Shown here: in pieces, positions 1 through 7,251 of the stretch | Layout of the letters: every line of letters starts with the position of its first letter | Numbering within the stretch: the first letter of the stretch is position 1 | Assembly: GCA_024698925.1 (NCBI GenBank) | Contig: JAILQO010000063.1 | Coordinates: 1 to 34,943 of the forward strand | Length of the DNA: 34,943 nucleotides | Direction: 5' to 3' | Source: Bacteroidaceae bacterium | GTDB taxonomy: Bacteria; Bacteroidota; Bacteroidia; Bacteroidales; Bacteroidaceae | Notes under the pieces: generated by a model | What the model saw: only the letters and a program-made list of their open reading frames with translations | The model's database searches: none | What the model was told of the DNA's origin: nothing | Translations under genes and position numbers: made by a program

Positions 1-2007
1 GGGAGCGGTAATGCGGTCTTCGATGAAGATGATATTGGCCTTAGGCAGGGTCATGGCTGCCACTTCCGCCTTGACAGTATTAATCTCTGACTGCGTAATG
101 GTGAGGTAGTAGTTCGCGTAGTCTTCCACCTTATACGCATCCTTGGTAACGCCATTGAGTGTATAGCTGGTCAGTGTAGGAATGACGAAGAAGCCGTAGG
201 CCTCGAAGAACTCCGTGAGGTCATAGCCGCTGACTTGGCAGCACGTCTTGTAGAACTTCAGGTAGTCATCGGTAGCTGAGATGAACGTGTTGCCCTCGTG
301 CACCATCGGGTCTGCGCGGAAGGCCTTGAAGAGCTCCGGATAGAAGTCGGTCTTCTTGCCCAGGATGTGGAAGAACTGGTAGAGCTGGAAGTAGAGGTGA
401 GTGCGCTCCCAGATATCGCGCTCGTTCCAGAATTTGCCAGCCATCATGTTCGCGAAGGTGGTGCTGATGTTGGTGGCGCGAGAGGTGAGGTGACCGTTGT
501 TATAGATGGCAACGTTGGAGAACACGTTGTTGGAGACCTCTGTCTGTCCCACCATGTTGATGTACTTCTGCATAATGTGACCGTTCTCGTGGGCAGGTCC
601 CCAAAGGGCACCGCCAGCAAACAGTTCTGCATAGCTCATCACATCGGAGATGGTTTCCTGGTGGTAATAGGTGCCATAGGTTGTGGCATACATATAGCTG
701 TCTCCTGTGATGTCGGTGGCTCCGAGCAGGTTGTTCCAGTAGCCGTCGAACTCCTCCAGCCCCATGAGGCTGTATTCCATATTGATTATTTTGTTCCACT
801 CGCCGAGCAGTTCAACCATGTATGTGGGGCAAGCTGCTGTGACGAGCGAGGCGGTCATGTGGAAGAGCAGGTTGCTGGTCTTCAACTCAACGGTGGACGG
901 ACATTTCAGCAGGTGCTGCTGCAACTGAGCCCAGTCGTCGTTGTCGTCGCCCTTGGTGAGGTCGAAGTAGCCCTGCACCGTGCCGCCCTCGATGTGGACG
1001 GTAACAGCGGGATAGGAATCAATGGCTGTGTAGGGTGGGGTGGTGTTGTCCACCTCGTAGAACACGTAGCAGTTGCCCGTCGTAGCCATCAGCAGGGTAT
1101 TCATGCCCTCGTGCAGGTCGTAGGTTGCCCCTGTTCCCTGTCCGGCACCAACCACTTCCAGTTTCACGCTCTGGTTCGAAGGAATTTCACCTACATAAAC
1201 ATGCAGGTATTCACCGGCTTGGGCATAGATACCCGTGGGATTGCTGAGGCGTCCCAAGGCGTAACTGAGGCCCAGGATGTTAGTCCAACTGTCGTGCTTG
1301 CTGTATGCCTTGTAGCTACCTACGCGGAAGGTCTGTTCCGTCTTGTCCCATCCCGTGTAGGTGGTCCAGGCGTTGTTCTTCACCTTCACAGCCAGATCTT
1401 GTACCGTCGTGGGCAGCGCAGACATTGCCGTGCGCAGCTCGCTGTCCTCCATGCCGCTGTAGGCCGCCTTCAGCGCGGTGCACGTAGCGTCTGTGAAAAA
1501 TGAAGTGAGTGTTGAGGATGAAACCTCAACAATCGCCGTTCGCTCGGTTGCAACGGCAGCGTTATCCACAGTCGCCGCCTCGATGGTCCATACGGACTTT
1601 TCATCATTGGTGTACCATTCCACGACGTTGTTGCTGTCGTCGCAGTGCAGACCGCCATGATTGTAAGGGTCATACTCGAAGGTGAACTTGCTGTCGCTTT
1701 CGCTGATGGTGAACGTCTGATTGGCGTTGCCTGTGGAATACGGTTGGGAGAACGATCCTTGCCCCGTGATGTACCTCTCGGTCAGGACGTTTTGTAGGGT
1801 CACATTACTGCCGTTGACCGTGAGTCTCCACACCTGCGAGTAGCTGCCCTCGATGAGGTCGGAGCAGACCAGCGCATGGCTGCTGGTGTTCTCGGTCAGG
1901 TACTTGCCGTTGTAGCTGACAACGCGATAGGTTCCCGTATTGACGGCCCACGCTGTCACCGTTGTCAGTAATAGCAATAGAAGTGTCCAAAGATGTTTGA
2001 GTTTCAT
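1..2007 (-). CDS. Secreted M60 (enhancin-family) zinc metallopeptidase, 3' end beyond window
   Basis: The frame is open from an ATG at 2007 to the window edge, giving 669 codons with no stop, so the C-terminus is missing. The N-terminus is a clear signal peptide (MKLKHLWTLLLLLLTTVTAWA, cleavage near residue 21). Residues 473-477 read HENGH inside WGPAHENGHIMQ, the HExxH zinc-binding helix as it appears in Peptidase_M60; a glutamate further on would complete the gluzincin site. The roughly 200 residues after the signal look like a beta-rich accessory domain. Known M60 members in gut Bacteroidetes cleave mucin-type glycoproteins, so a host- or diet-glycoprotein protease exported from the cell is the inferred role. 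A good promoter lies just upstream. The missing end may hold binding modules or a sorting tail. The family call is firm; the substrate is not. Confidence 0.85.
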   Translation of the reverse strand, partial: MKLKHLWTLLLLLLTTVTAWAVNTGTYRVVSYNGKYLTENTSSHALVCSDLIEGSYSQVWRLTVNGSNVTLQNVLTERYITGQGSFSQPYSTGNANQTFTISESDSKFTFEYDPYNHGGLHCDDSNNVVEWYTNDEKSVWTIEAATVDNAAVATERTAIVEVSSSTLTSFFTDATCTALKAAYSGMEDSELRTAMSALPTTVQDLAVKVKNNAWTTYTGWDKTEQTFRVGSYKAYSKHDSWTNILGLSYALGRLSNPTGIYAQAGEYLHVYVGEIPSNQSVKLEVVGAGQGTGATYDLHEGMNTLLMATTGNCYVFYEVDNTTPPYTAIDSYPAVTVHIEGGTVQGYFDLTKGDDNDDWAQLQQHLLKCPSTVELKTSNLLFHMTASLVTAACPTYMVELLGEWNKIINMEYSLMGLEEFDGYWNNLLGATDITGDSYMYATTYGTYYHQETISDVMSYAELFAGGALWGPAHENGHIMQKYINMVGQTEVSNNVFSNVAIYNNGHLTSRATNISTTFANMMAGKFWNERDIWERTHLYFQLYQFFHILGKKTDFYPELFKAFRADPMVHEGNTFISATDDYLKFYKTCCQVSGYDLTEFFEAYGFFVIPTLTSYTLNGVTKDAYKVEDYANYYLTITQSEINTVKAEVAAMTLPKANIIFIEDRITAP

Positions 2008-2042
2008 AAGCTAGTTAATTTTGTTGTTTCAGAGATTTGGCG

Positions 2043-2074
2043 CAAAGGTACAACCTTTATTTCTATCTCCCAAA
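2043..2074 (-). promoter_or_regulatory. Bacteroidetes-type promoter for the M60 peptidase gene
   Basis: On the minus strand TTTG (2071-2074) is followed by 20 bases and then TACCTTTG (2043-2050). This matches the Bacteroidetes primary sigma consensus TTTG-N19-21-TAnnTTTG. It sits about 36 bases upstream of the ATG at 2007. Confidence 0.8.
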
Positions 2075-2153
2075 AAAATCTGTTTATTTCCCTATTAATA
2101 CCCGCAATTTTTCTCTTAATACTAACAATTGCGACTATTAATACCTGCAAAAA

Positions 2154-2282
2154 CTATATATCCCGAATGATCTTAGCCTCGCCATTGAAAGCGCATATCT
2201 CAGCGGCCAGCGCGTTGAGATTGTGAAAACGACCATAGTAGTCGTGGCCCGCATTACGTGGACGATAGGATACTGCCTCCAT
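2154..2282 (-). pseudogene. 42-codon remnant, possibly of a REP-associated (Y1/RAYT-like) transposase
   Basis: A 42-codon reading frame runs from an ATG at 2282 to a TAG at 2154 and begins MEAVSYRPRNAGHDYYGR. From memory, this opening resembles the N-terminus of REP-associated tyrosine transposases of Bacteroidales, which are normally 200 residues or more. The HUH core and catalytic tyrosine domain are absent. The remainder (NLNALAAEICAFNGEAK...) could be a joined C-terminal piece left by an in-frame internal deletion. An intact promoter lies just upstream, so the fragment may still be transcribed. The family assignment rests on about 15 residues and could be wrong; an unrelated small ORF is the alternative. 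Confidence 0.35.
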
Positions 2283-2310
2283 CTCTTTTGCATTCGTCGT
2301 TCTTCGCCTG

Positions 2311-2341
2311 CAAAAGTAGCGAATTATCCCGTAAACACAAA
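2311..2341 (-). promoter_or_regulatory. Bacteroidetes-type promoter upstream of the 42-codon remnant
   Basis: TTTG (2338-2341), a 19-base spacer and TACTTTTG (2311-2318) on the minus strand fit the Bacteroidetes consensus. The nearest start codon downstream is the ATG at 2282. Confidence 0.65.
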
Positions 2342-2637
2342 GAAATTCTTTTATTTTCTACCGTTTTATGTTGCCTCCTACTGAAGCAAACTTAGAGTAT
2401 CATCCGTACCATCTGTAGTTGATCATTGTCCGTTGTCATGTTTTTTCTCTGTTTTGGTTTTCACTATCTTTTTTTGGCTTTTTACGCGATGCCTATAAAA
2501 AATTTCCTGTCAGGCCTAAGAGAATTTTCTCCCTAGGCAGGCCGTAAATTTTGTCTCGTTACAAAGGCACAACAAAGGCTCAGCACCCTCTTTCTCTTTC
2601 CGAATATTTCACAATACTATGAGTGCCCAAAACTTCC
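2342..2637. other. Non-coding stretch with nothing recognised
   Basis: This AT-rich sequence lies between the promoter of the small remnant and the hairpin cluster. I see no convincing reading frame, RNA gene or strong repeat in it. The stretch 2743-2839 is likewise empty apart from short stop-bounded frames. Confidence 0.5.
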
Positions 2638-2741
2638 CTTAAGTATTTTAGATCATTTTACTTAAGTAATCTCACCCAAAAAGGTATACCTTTTATACCC
2701 AGAAACCTTAACATTTCTGGAAAGAAACCTATACATTTCTT
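2638..2741. repeat. Cluster of four consecutive small inverted repeats
   Basis: Four inverted repeats follow each other within about 100 bases. The first is CTTAAGTA/TACTTAAG (2638-2645 and 2659-2666). The second is the 16-bp perfect palindrome AAAAGGTATACCTTTT (2679-2694). The third is CCAGAAA/TTTCTGG (2699-2705 and 2714-2720). The fourth is AAGAAA/TTTCTT (2722-2727 and 2736-2741). The last two have 8-base loops of similar sequence (CCTTAACA and CCTATACA), so they are tandem copies of one unit. Their role is unknown; operator sites, a structured RNA or transposon-related hairpins are all possible. Confidence 0.6.
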
Positions 2742-2839
2742 ATCCCCCTAACAGTAAGAAGGCATATTGCTGTGAGAGAAACGGCCTGTTGCTCTTTGCG
2801 GGACTACTGTTCCGCAAAAATTTCCATGAACGACGAAGC

Positions 2840-3162
2840 ACCTTCCACCATTTGGACGTTATCCAATTGACTATCATTTTATTGACCCCATGGAAGGTGT
2901 GTTCAAACCTTCCACGGACCTTCCATTACCTCTTCTTTTAGTGGTAGCGAAGGAAATAGCGTATTGACTAAATGTCAATGCGCCCTGAGCGGCCGAAGTG
3001 TAACTCCTACGCAGAGGGCGGGGGACAGCGGGCACGCTGTGAAAATGGGATATCGCTTAATAAGTGTTTCAATTAGTGGAAGGTTAGTGGAGAGTTAGGG
3101 CACACCTTCCACGTACATAACATTCTGAAATTAATTCCGTTAGGCCCCAAATGGTGGAAGGT
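2840..3162. repeat. 323-bp element with 86-bp imperfect inverted arms and seven ACCTTCCA motifs
   Basis: The left arm is 2840-2925 and the right arm 3077-3162. Both begin with the identical 16-mer ACCTTCCACCATTTGG (2840-2855; reverse complement at 3147-3162). Inside each arm an octamer in the opposite orientation starts 43 bases later, and a further copy follows after exactly 19 bases. In total ACCTTCCA/TGGAAGGT occurs at 2840, 2891, 2907, 2918, 3077, 3104 and 3155. The sequence between the octamers is largely diverged, so motif and spacing appear conserved. The 151-bp centre holds further stems (for example ACAGCG/CGCTGT near 3030). It has no coding capacity and could be a non-autonomous mobile element or a multi-site protein-binding region. 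Confidence 0.75.
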
Positions 3163-3172
3163 ACCTCATTAT

Positions 3173-3229
3173 TCATAAGAAAAAAATGTGGAGCAGTTCT
3201 TCGATATATGTCTCTCTTTTGATAATCAT
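3173..3229 (-). pseudogene. N-terminal stub of a probable AAA_14/DUF4143-type ATPase gene
   Basis: An ATG at 3229 opens an 18-codon frame, MIIKRETYIEELLHIFFL, ending at 3173. The first 15 residues resemble the start of the Bacteroidales AAA_14 (DUF4143) ATPases, which run MI-KR--Y---L before the Walker A motif. The similarity then ends, and the 323-bp inverted-arm element begins 11 bases further on. The simplest reading is that the rest of the gene was lost when that element arrived or recombined. A complete promoter remains upstream. The assignment depends on a very short match, so confidence is modest. Confidence 0.35.
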
Positions 3230-3285
3230 TATCTTACACTCTTGTTGCTGCAAAATTAGTCGCGTTTTCGACCGTTTTTGCAGTG

Positions 3286-3317
3286 CAAAGATATGATGAT
3301 TATTTGATTGGTGCAAA
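3286..3317 (-). promoter_or_regulatory. Bacteroidetes-type promoter in front of the ATPase stub
   Basis: On the minus strand TTTG (3314-3317), a 20-base spacer and TATCTTTG (3286-3293) form a consensus promoter. It points at the stub at 3229 and, beyond it, into the inverted-arm element, which it would transcribe. Confidence 0.7.
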
Positions 3318-3414
3318 AATATTACCAATAATTATAATGGTATTAGCACAAAAGCAACCGCACCTGCCACCATTCAGTAGTGACAAGTGCGGTTTCATTA
3401 TTTCAAGTGAAAAA

Positions 3415-3834
3415 CTACTGGTTCTCTATAAGACGTAACCCCTGTTTTCGATAAAATGGGAATTTTGTATCTGAACTTACAAGCACCATCTTATGTGAGA
3501 TAGCTTGAGCGATGATAATATGATCGAAAGGGTCTTTATGCTCTTGGCTCTCATTAATCTGCAAAGCCGCCAAAGTGCGTATAACGTCTACGTCGGTGTT
3601 ATCTATCTCTACAGACGGGTCATTTAGCACGAATGAAATCATTTCTGCTTCTGTCTTCCATATTTTGGATAGCAGTTTCTTCGTACGGAATGCCGTTATC
3701 AGTTCCTGCAAACTGACGATGCTTAGATATTTAAGGTTTTCTGGATCTTCGAGATATGCACAAACATCTTTTGTCAACGATTTTCGATCGCTGACCATAT
3801 AAACATAAATGTTGGTATCAAGCAGCAAACGCAT
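3415..3834 (-). CDS. PIN-domain ribonuclease, VapC-like toxin
   Basis: The 139-residue length is typical of a single PIN domain. The acidic metal-binding residues fall in the expected places: D6 in LLLDTN, E44 in SLQELI, D101/D104 in KDPFDHIIIAQA and D122 in SSDTKF. PIN toxins of the VapC type cleave tRNA or rRNA and are held inactive by a co-transcribed antitoxin. The start codon overlaps the stop of the small upstream gene by one base (TAATG), which suggests translational coupling. The variant DPFDH followed by a conserved SSD is common in the Bacteroidetes members. The RNA target cannot be inferred from the sequence. The call to the PIN family is strong; toxin activity is inferred from family and operon structure. 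Confidence 0.85.
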   Translation of the reverse strand: MRLLLDTNIYVYMVSDRKSLTKDVCAYLEDPENLKYLSIVSLQELITAFRTKKLLSKIWKTEAEMISFVLNDPSVEIDNTDVDVIRTLAALQINESQEHKDPFDHIIIAQAISHKMVLVSSDTKFPFYRKQGLRLIENQ

Positions 3835-3935
3835 TAGTCGAACACTACAGGGTCAGTGACCGTAATTGTACCCTGAGTTGCCTCATAATACTCCCAAAAC
3901 TCCTTGGCTTTTTCTTCTTTTTCCTGCTTACTCAT
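3834..3935 (-). CDS. 33-residue putative antitoxin preceding the PIN toxin
   Basis: A short frame starts at ATG 3935 and ends with TAA at 3834-3836, sharing one base with the PIN start. The product begins MSKQEKEEKAKEFWEYYEAT and ends ITVTDPVVFD. An in-frame TGA lies 18 bases upstream of the ATG, so it cannot be longer at this end. The first half is charged and helix-forming. The product is far shorter than a normal VapB and has no room for both a DNA-binding domain and a toxin-wrapping tail. A full promoter sits directly in front. It may be only the toxin-neutralising peptide, a degraded antitoxin, or a small family of its own. Being a real gene is likely; antitoxin function rests on position. 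Confidence 0.6.
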   Translation of the reverse strand: MSKQEKEEKAKEFWEYYEATQGTITVTDPVVFD

Positions 3936-3960
3936 ATCTTTGGTTCTTATTCAAGCGCTG

Positions 3961-3992
3961 CAAAAGTAGCGTCTTTTTTTGATTCCGCCAAA
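3961..3992 (-). promoter_or_regulatory. Promoter of the toxin-antitoxin pair
   Basis: TTTG (3989-3992), a 20-base spacer and TACTTTTG (3961-3968) on the minus strand match the Bacteroidetes consensus. Transcription would begin about 20 bases before the ATG at 3935, so the leader is very short. Confidence 0.8.
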
Positions 3993-4107
3993 CTTTTCAC
4001 TAAAATTCGTGTAATCTATAACAAAAGCACCCCCCCTCAATCTGCCTGACCCTTCACAGATTCACAATTCACAGTTTATTTTTCGAGCCCTCCCCTTCAA
4101 CAATCAA

Positions 4108-4137
4108 CGGCGCCCCGTTCGCAAGAACCAGGCGCCG
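4108..4137 (-). terminator. Strong nested hairpin downstream of the 56-residue peptide gene
   Basis: CGGCGCC (4108-4114) pairs with GGCGCCG (4131-4137). Inside, GTTC (4117-4120) pairs with GAAC (4125-4128) around a GCAA loop. It lies 26 bases beyond the stop of the small gene, where a transcript end is expected. No U-run follows directly, so it could be a non-canonical terminator or a 3'-end stabilising structure. Confidence 0.5.
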
Positions 4138-4162
4138 CTGCAATTTATATTAGATTTGTTCG

Positions 4163-4333
4163 TTAGTTACTCCAATCGTCGTCCCAGACGTTGTAGTCGC
4201 GGTACGTGCGGTTTTCCTTGACGAGGACTGTGCCGTCAGAACCTGTATTATTCAGTCTAAATGACTGAGCAATCATGGATACACTATTAACTTTCGTTAT
4301 TAATAGCGTAGGAGAAATATATTTCTTTTTCAT
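4163..4333 (-). CDS. 56-residue peptide of the Bacteroidales MKKKYISP type, unknown function
   Basis: The frame starts at ATG 4333 and stops at TAA 4163. The product begins MKKKYISPTLLITKVNS and ends in the acidic-aromatic tail YRDYNVWDDDWSN. Many Bacteroidales, Prevotella in particular, carry numerous short proteins of this layout: a basic MKK-YISP start, a hydrophobic stretch, a Gly/Ser-rich middle and a D/W-rich end. Their role is not established as far as I know. It lies 66 bases downstream of the large secreted protein on the same strand and is probably co-transcribed, with the strong hairpin at 4108-4137 after it. There is no obvious signal peptidase site. It could be a modified-peptide precursor or a small accessory of the secreted partner; neither is shown. 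Confidence 0.65.
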   Translation of the reverse strand: MKKKYISPTLLITKVNSVSMIAQSFRLNNTGSDGTVLVKENRTYRDYNVWDDDWSN

Positions 4334-4399
4334 AATCTTCAGTTTTATTGAGTGAATACTTGATTATCCTTACCCTTCCTGTGGGGTAGGGCGGCTATC

Positions 4400-6646
4400 T
4401 TATTTTACAAGCACCTTGCGACCCTTCACGATGTGGAGTCCTTTCTTCAGCTTACTAACGCGACGTCCAGAGAGATCGAAGCTCTCTTCAGAGGTCGTGA
4501 GCTGACTCATGATAGACTTAACAGCATCCTCGTCATTAAAGTTGAAACCGAGGAACTCCTTGACGCCAGCAGCGGCTTGATAATAGCCTTTGAAGCCAGG
4601 AATAGTCGATGCACCATCCTTGTAGAATCCCAGTCCAGAAGTGCCTCCACTAAGAACATACGAATTGGCTGGACGCGAGATAGCGGCTACGGTACCAGTT
4701 AACACATTACCTTCAACGCTACCGCCAGTGGTAATGGGGAAGTTATAGGTCGTAGCCTCAGCTACATTCGCATACAGGATAACACCTGTGTTTGCAGGAA
4801 TGGTAGTGGATACTTCTGCCAAAACCAGTTTGCCATCACCTAATGTAGCTTTATAGGCTGTTACGCCAGTTGGAATCGTTAATGCAACTGGGCTATAAAG
4901 TGTAGCGTACTTGGCTGCTGAGATGGTGACAGGGAGAGAGGTGACTTCTTCAAAATAGAAAGCAGTATTGTCATAATCTGGGTAATAGGAGGTGTATCCT
5001 ACACTAGAACCATTGGAATTCCAGTAATTAGAACCCTGTTTTACCCTTAAAGCCCCCATCGGGTGGCTATTCAAATGATTAAATTCATAGATACTCCATT
5101 CCTGGGGATTTTCATGTACAGTTGCTCCTGTTCCACTTTTATTCCAAACATAATGACCATTTAAATAGGATACTATCTTCGTGGAACCTTCTAAATAGAA
5201 CACAGAACTAATAGGGTTACTAACAGAAGAAGACACGGATAAAACGGCACCTGCTCCTGTTGCATATACTGTCTTTCCATTATATTCAGTCAACCGATAG
5301 AACTTTCCGCTAGAAGGAGCAACAAATGTTTCGCACATTGTGTTATAAGCTGTCGTTACTGAAGAGTATGTACTAGAAGATGTAAGTGAATTCACCGTCG
5401 TTTGGAAAGTACTCCAAGCGGTATTTGACGGATAACCTACTTGCCCAATATTAGCAGACGTATAAAGTGATATGATATGGGCTTTGATATCTGACATATC
5501 ATAACCGTCATAACCAACGATTGTCGCAAACGGAACCTCATTAGCATAATATAGTGATAGTATCTCAGACTTAGAGTAACCTCGAGAAACGATATCTGTA
5601 TGGGATACATTTGCGCTATATAACTGTTGTAAAGAAGGCAATTCAAATTGTGCTTCTGCCCAAACATAGCTTCCATCTGACTTTAAATAATAACTAGCAT
5701 ATGTATGTGTGTATGAATTAACGGCTAAGGCTGTATTTGTATTTAAGGAAGGTTTAATATACCACTTGCCACTTTTCTCAGAAACGGGAACCAGCACCCA
5801 TTTATAATAATCTAAATTTTCGGATGGAGTTTCTGAGGTTGATTCGGTAGGAAGGGTCGTGTTACCCAACGAAACACCTGTTGCAGAGTTGTAGAAGTAA
5901 GCGCCATTTTTATCCGTAGTTACCGAATTAAGATTACTTGCATACAAATACTTTCCAGATGACTTTTCTTTAATGTAATAACCTCCGGAATAAGTTTCCA
6001 AAAGGAAAAGACCTGCGTTATCATCTGATTCCGTATTACCAGGTAAGCCCGCAGATGTTGTTAGGTAACGTTTACCATTGATAGCGTTATAAAAATCAAT
6101 TTTATAATATGTATTCGTTTTTAATATAGTTGTTGGGGAGCCACTGGCTGTTGCTGGCATCAATTGAACGTCTGCCTCATCGCGATTATTGACAAATGTT
6201 ATCGCATGAGCTGCCATGTATGATGATGAATTCCATGGATCCCAAGAAACATTGGTATTCCCAGAAGGATGAATCTTCCATGAACTGTCCGTAGAACCTG
6301 CTGTAACAGTCCAGTTGTATGGTGTATTGGAGGTCGTAATACGGCCATCGGAGTCGTTGCTACTTGCTGTAGTCCCACTTGATAATGCGACGTATTTACC
6401 ATCATTCATGCATGTAATAGTATACGTGTTTTCAGAAACCCTATTAAATCTGAAAATCGCTTTAACAGCGGTATTGGATTGTAAAAAAGTCCCATCAGCA
6501 GATGTCGGTGGGGTTATATACCAACCCGTTGCCTGTCGCCAACGAAGATAATAATAAGCTCCATCTTCAATACTAGTTACTTGCGCCCACGCCCCGCTGG
6601 CACCTAGTCCCAGCAAGGCACAAATTAAGAGTAGAAGTTTTTTCAT
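4400..6646 (-). CDS. Large secreted protein with beta-rich lectin-like repeats and a C-terminal sorting tail
   Basis: The product is 748 residues long. It starts with a signal peptide (MKKLLLLICALLGLGASGAWAQ). The body is Ser/Thr/Tyr-rich with recurring segments of the type GKYVALSSG, GKRYLTTSAG and SGKYLYASN, which resemble beta-trefoil or other sugar-binding repeats; I cannot assign a catalytic domain. The end reads FDLSGRRVSKLKKGLHIVKG followed by RKVLVK, the pattern seen at the C-terminus of many Prevotella surface proteins and akin to type IX secretion sorting domains. The translocon gene sprA lies elsewhere in this window. I infer a surface-exposed or released binding protein. The start is supported by the signal peptide and by a -7 element 39 bases upstream. 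Confidence 0.6.
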   Translation of the reverse strand: MKKLLLLICALLGLGASGAWAQVTSIEDGAYYYLRWRQATGWYITPPTSADGTFLQSNTAVKAIFRFNRVSENTYTITCMNDGKYVALSSGTTASSNDSDGRITTSNTPYNWTVTAGSTDSSWKIHPSGNTNVSWDPWNSSSYMAAHAITFVNNRDEADVQLMPATASGSPTTILKTNTYYKIDFYNAINGKRYLTTSAGLPGNTESDDNAGLFLLETYSGGYYIKEKSSGKYLYASNLNSVTTDKNGAYFYNSATGVSLGNTTLPTESTSETPSENLDYYKWVLVPVSEKSGKWYIKPSLNTNTALAVNSYTHTYASYYLKSDGSYVWAEAQFELPSLQQLYSANVSHTDIVSRGYSKSEILSLYYANEVPFATIVGYDGYDMSDIKAHIISLYTSANIGQVGYPSNTAWSTFQTTVNSLTSSSTYSSVTTAYNTMCETFVAPSSGKFYRLTEYNGKTVYATGAGAVLSVSSSVSNPISSVFYLEGSTKIVSYLNGHYVWNKSGTGATVHENPQEWSIYEFNHLNSHPMGALRVKQGSNYWNSNGSSVGYTSYYPDYDNTAFYFEEVTSLPVTISAAKYATLYSPVALTIPTGVTAYKATLGDGKLVLAEVSTTIPANTGVILYANVAEATTYNFPITTGGSVEGNVLTGTVAAISRPANSYVLSGGTSGLGFYKDGASTIPGFKGYYQAAAGVKEFLGFNFNDEDAVKSIMSQLTTSEESFDLSGRRVSKLKKGLHIVKGRKVLVK

Positions 6647-6684
6647 AATTGTTGTTATTAGTTAATTAGTAACACATTTTGGGG

Positions 6685-6692
6685 CAAAGATA
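6685..6692 (-). promoter_or_regulatory. Probable -7 element for the secreted protein gene
   Basis: TATCTTTG on the minus strand matches the Bacteroidetes -7 box and sits 39 bases before the ATG at 6646. No TTTG is found at the usual -33 distance, so the promoter is weaker or needs an activator. Confidence 0.5.
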
Positions 6693-6943
6693 TGGAAAAG
6701 TTTCGGAGGATGCATCGGGTGCCTCTTAAAGAATGTTAAAATGGGGTAATTTAGCCATTTATAAGTGTATAATTTTCACTCATAAACGCCCTTTTTCACA
6801 CGAATCCCCATAAATTGACTCATGAATTCATCACAAATTTTTTCTTGACAAAAACCGCAAAACAATTATCTGACACGGAATCGAATTTATACAACCACGG
6901 ATCGTACGGATTGTACGGATACATGTCCACGAGTCTTTTCTGT
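6693..6943. other. AT-rich non-coding stretch, nothing recognised
   Basis: No reading frame here has a plausible start, length and composition. There is no RNA gene or strong hairpin that I can see. Confidence 0.5.
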
Positions 6944-7124
6944 AACAAAAACCTGAAAAACCCTCTGGTACAGTCTGTGGCCTGCGGCCCTCATTGCCGC
7001 CTCGCACTTTTGTGCCTGAGAGCGAGCTCTCGCACAACGCCCGAGTCACCAATGGCTTTGCTCGCAAAGCACAGGCTGCATCAGAGCAAAAACATCGGTT
7101 CTACGAACCTGAAAAACAATTATT
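6944..7124 (+). repeat. Left copy of a 154-bp inverted repeat with an adjoining small hairpin
   Basis: The core is 6944-7097, from AACAAAAAC to AACATCG, and matches the reverse complement of 7277-7430 at exactly the same length. The outer 45 or so bases (including CCCTCTGGTAC and GTCTGTGGCCT) and the inner 20 (GCATCAGAGCAAAAACATCG) are nearly or fully identical; the middle is diverged. Right after the core come a small hairpin, GGTTC-TAC-GAACC (7097-7109), and GAAAAACAATTATT, both with counterparts in the other copy. The unit is itself partly palindromic. It shows no coding capacity. Confidence 0.75.
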
Positions 7125-7251
7125 AGCACAATAATATCACCTTCTTCTGTGTTTAGAAAAGAAAGCCCCTTTATATATGAATTACATTTTAAAGCTTGCA
7201 GATATTAGTTTTTCATAAAACCTGAACTATCCCCCTATCAGATTTCAAAGG

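Noticed and set aside
298..1503. Long plus-strand open frame of 401 codons
   Set aside because: It lies opposite the M60 peptidase, has His/Val/Gly-rich low-quality composition, no start signals, and the minus frame has a signal peptide and zinc motif.
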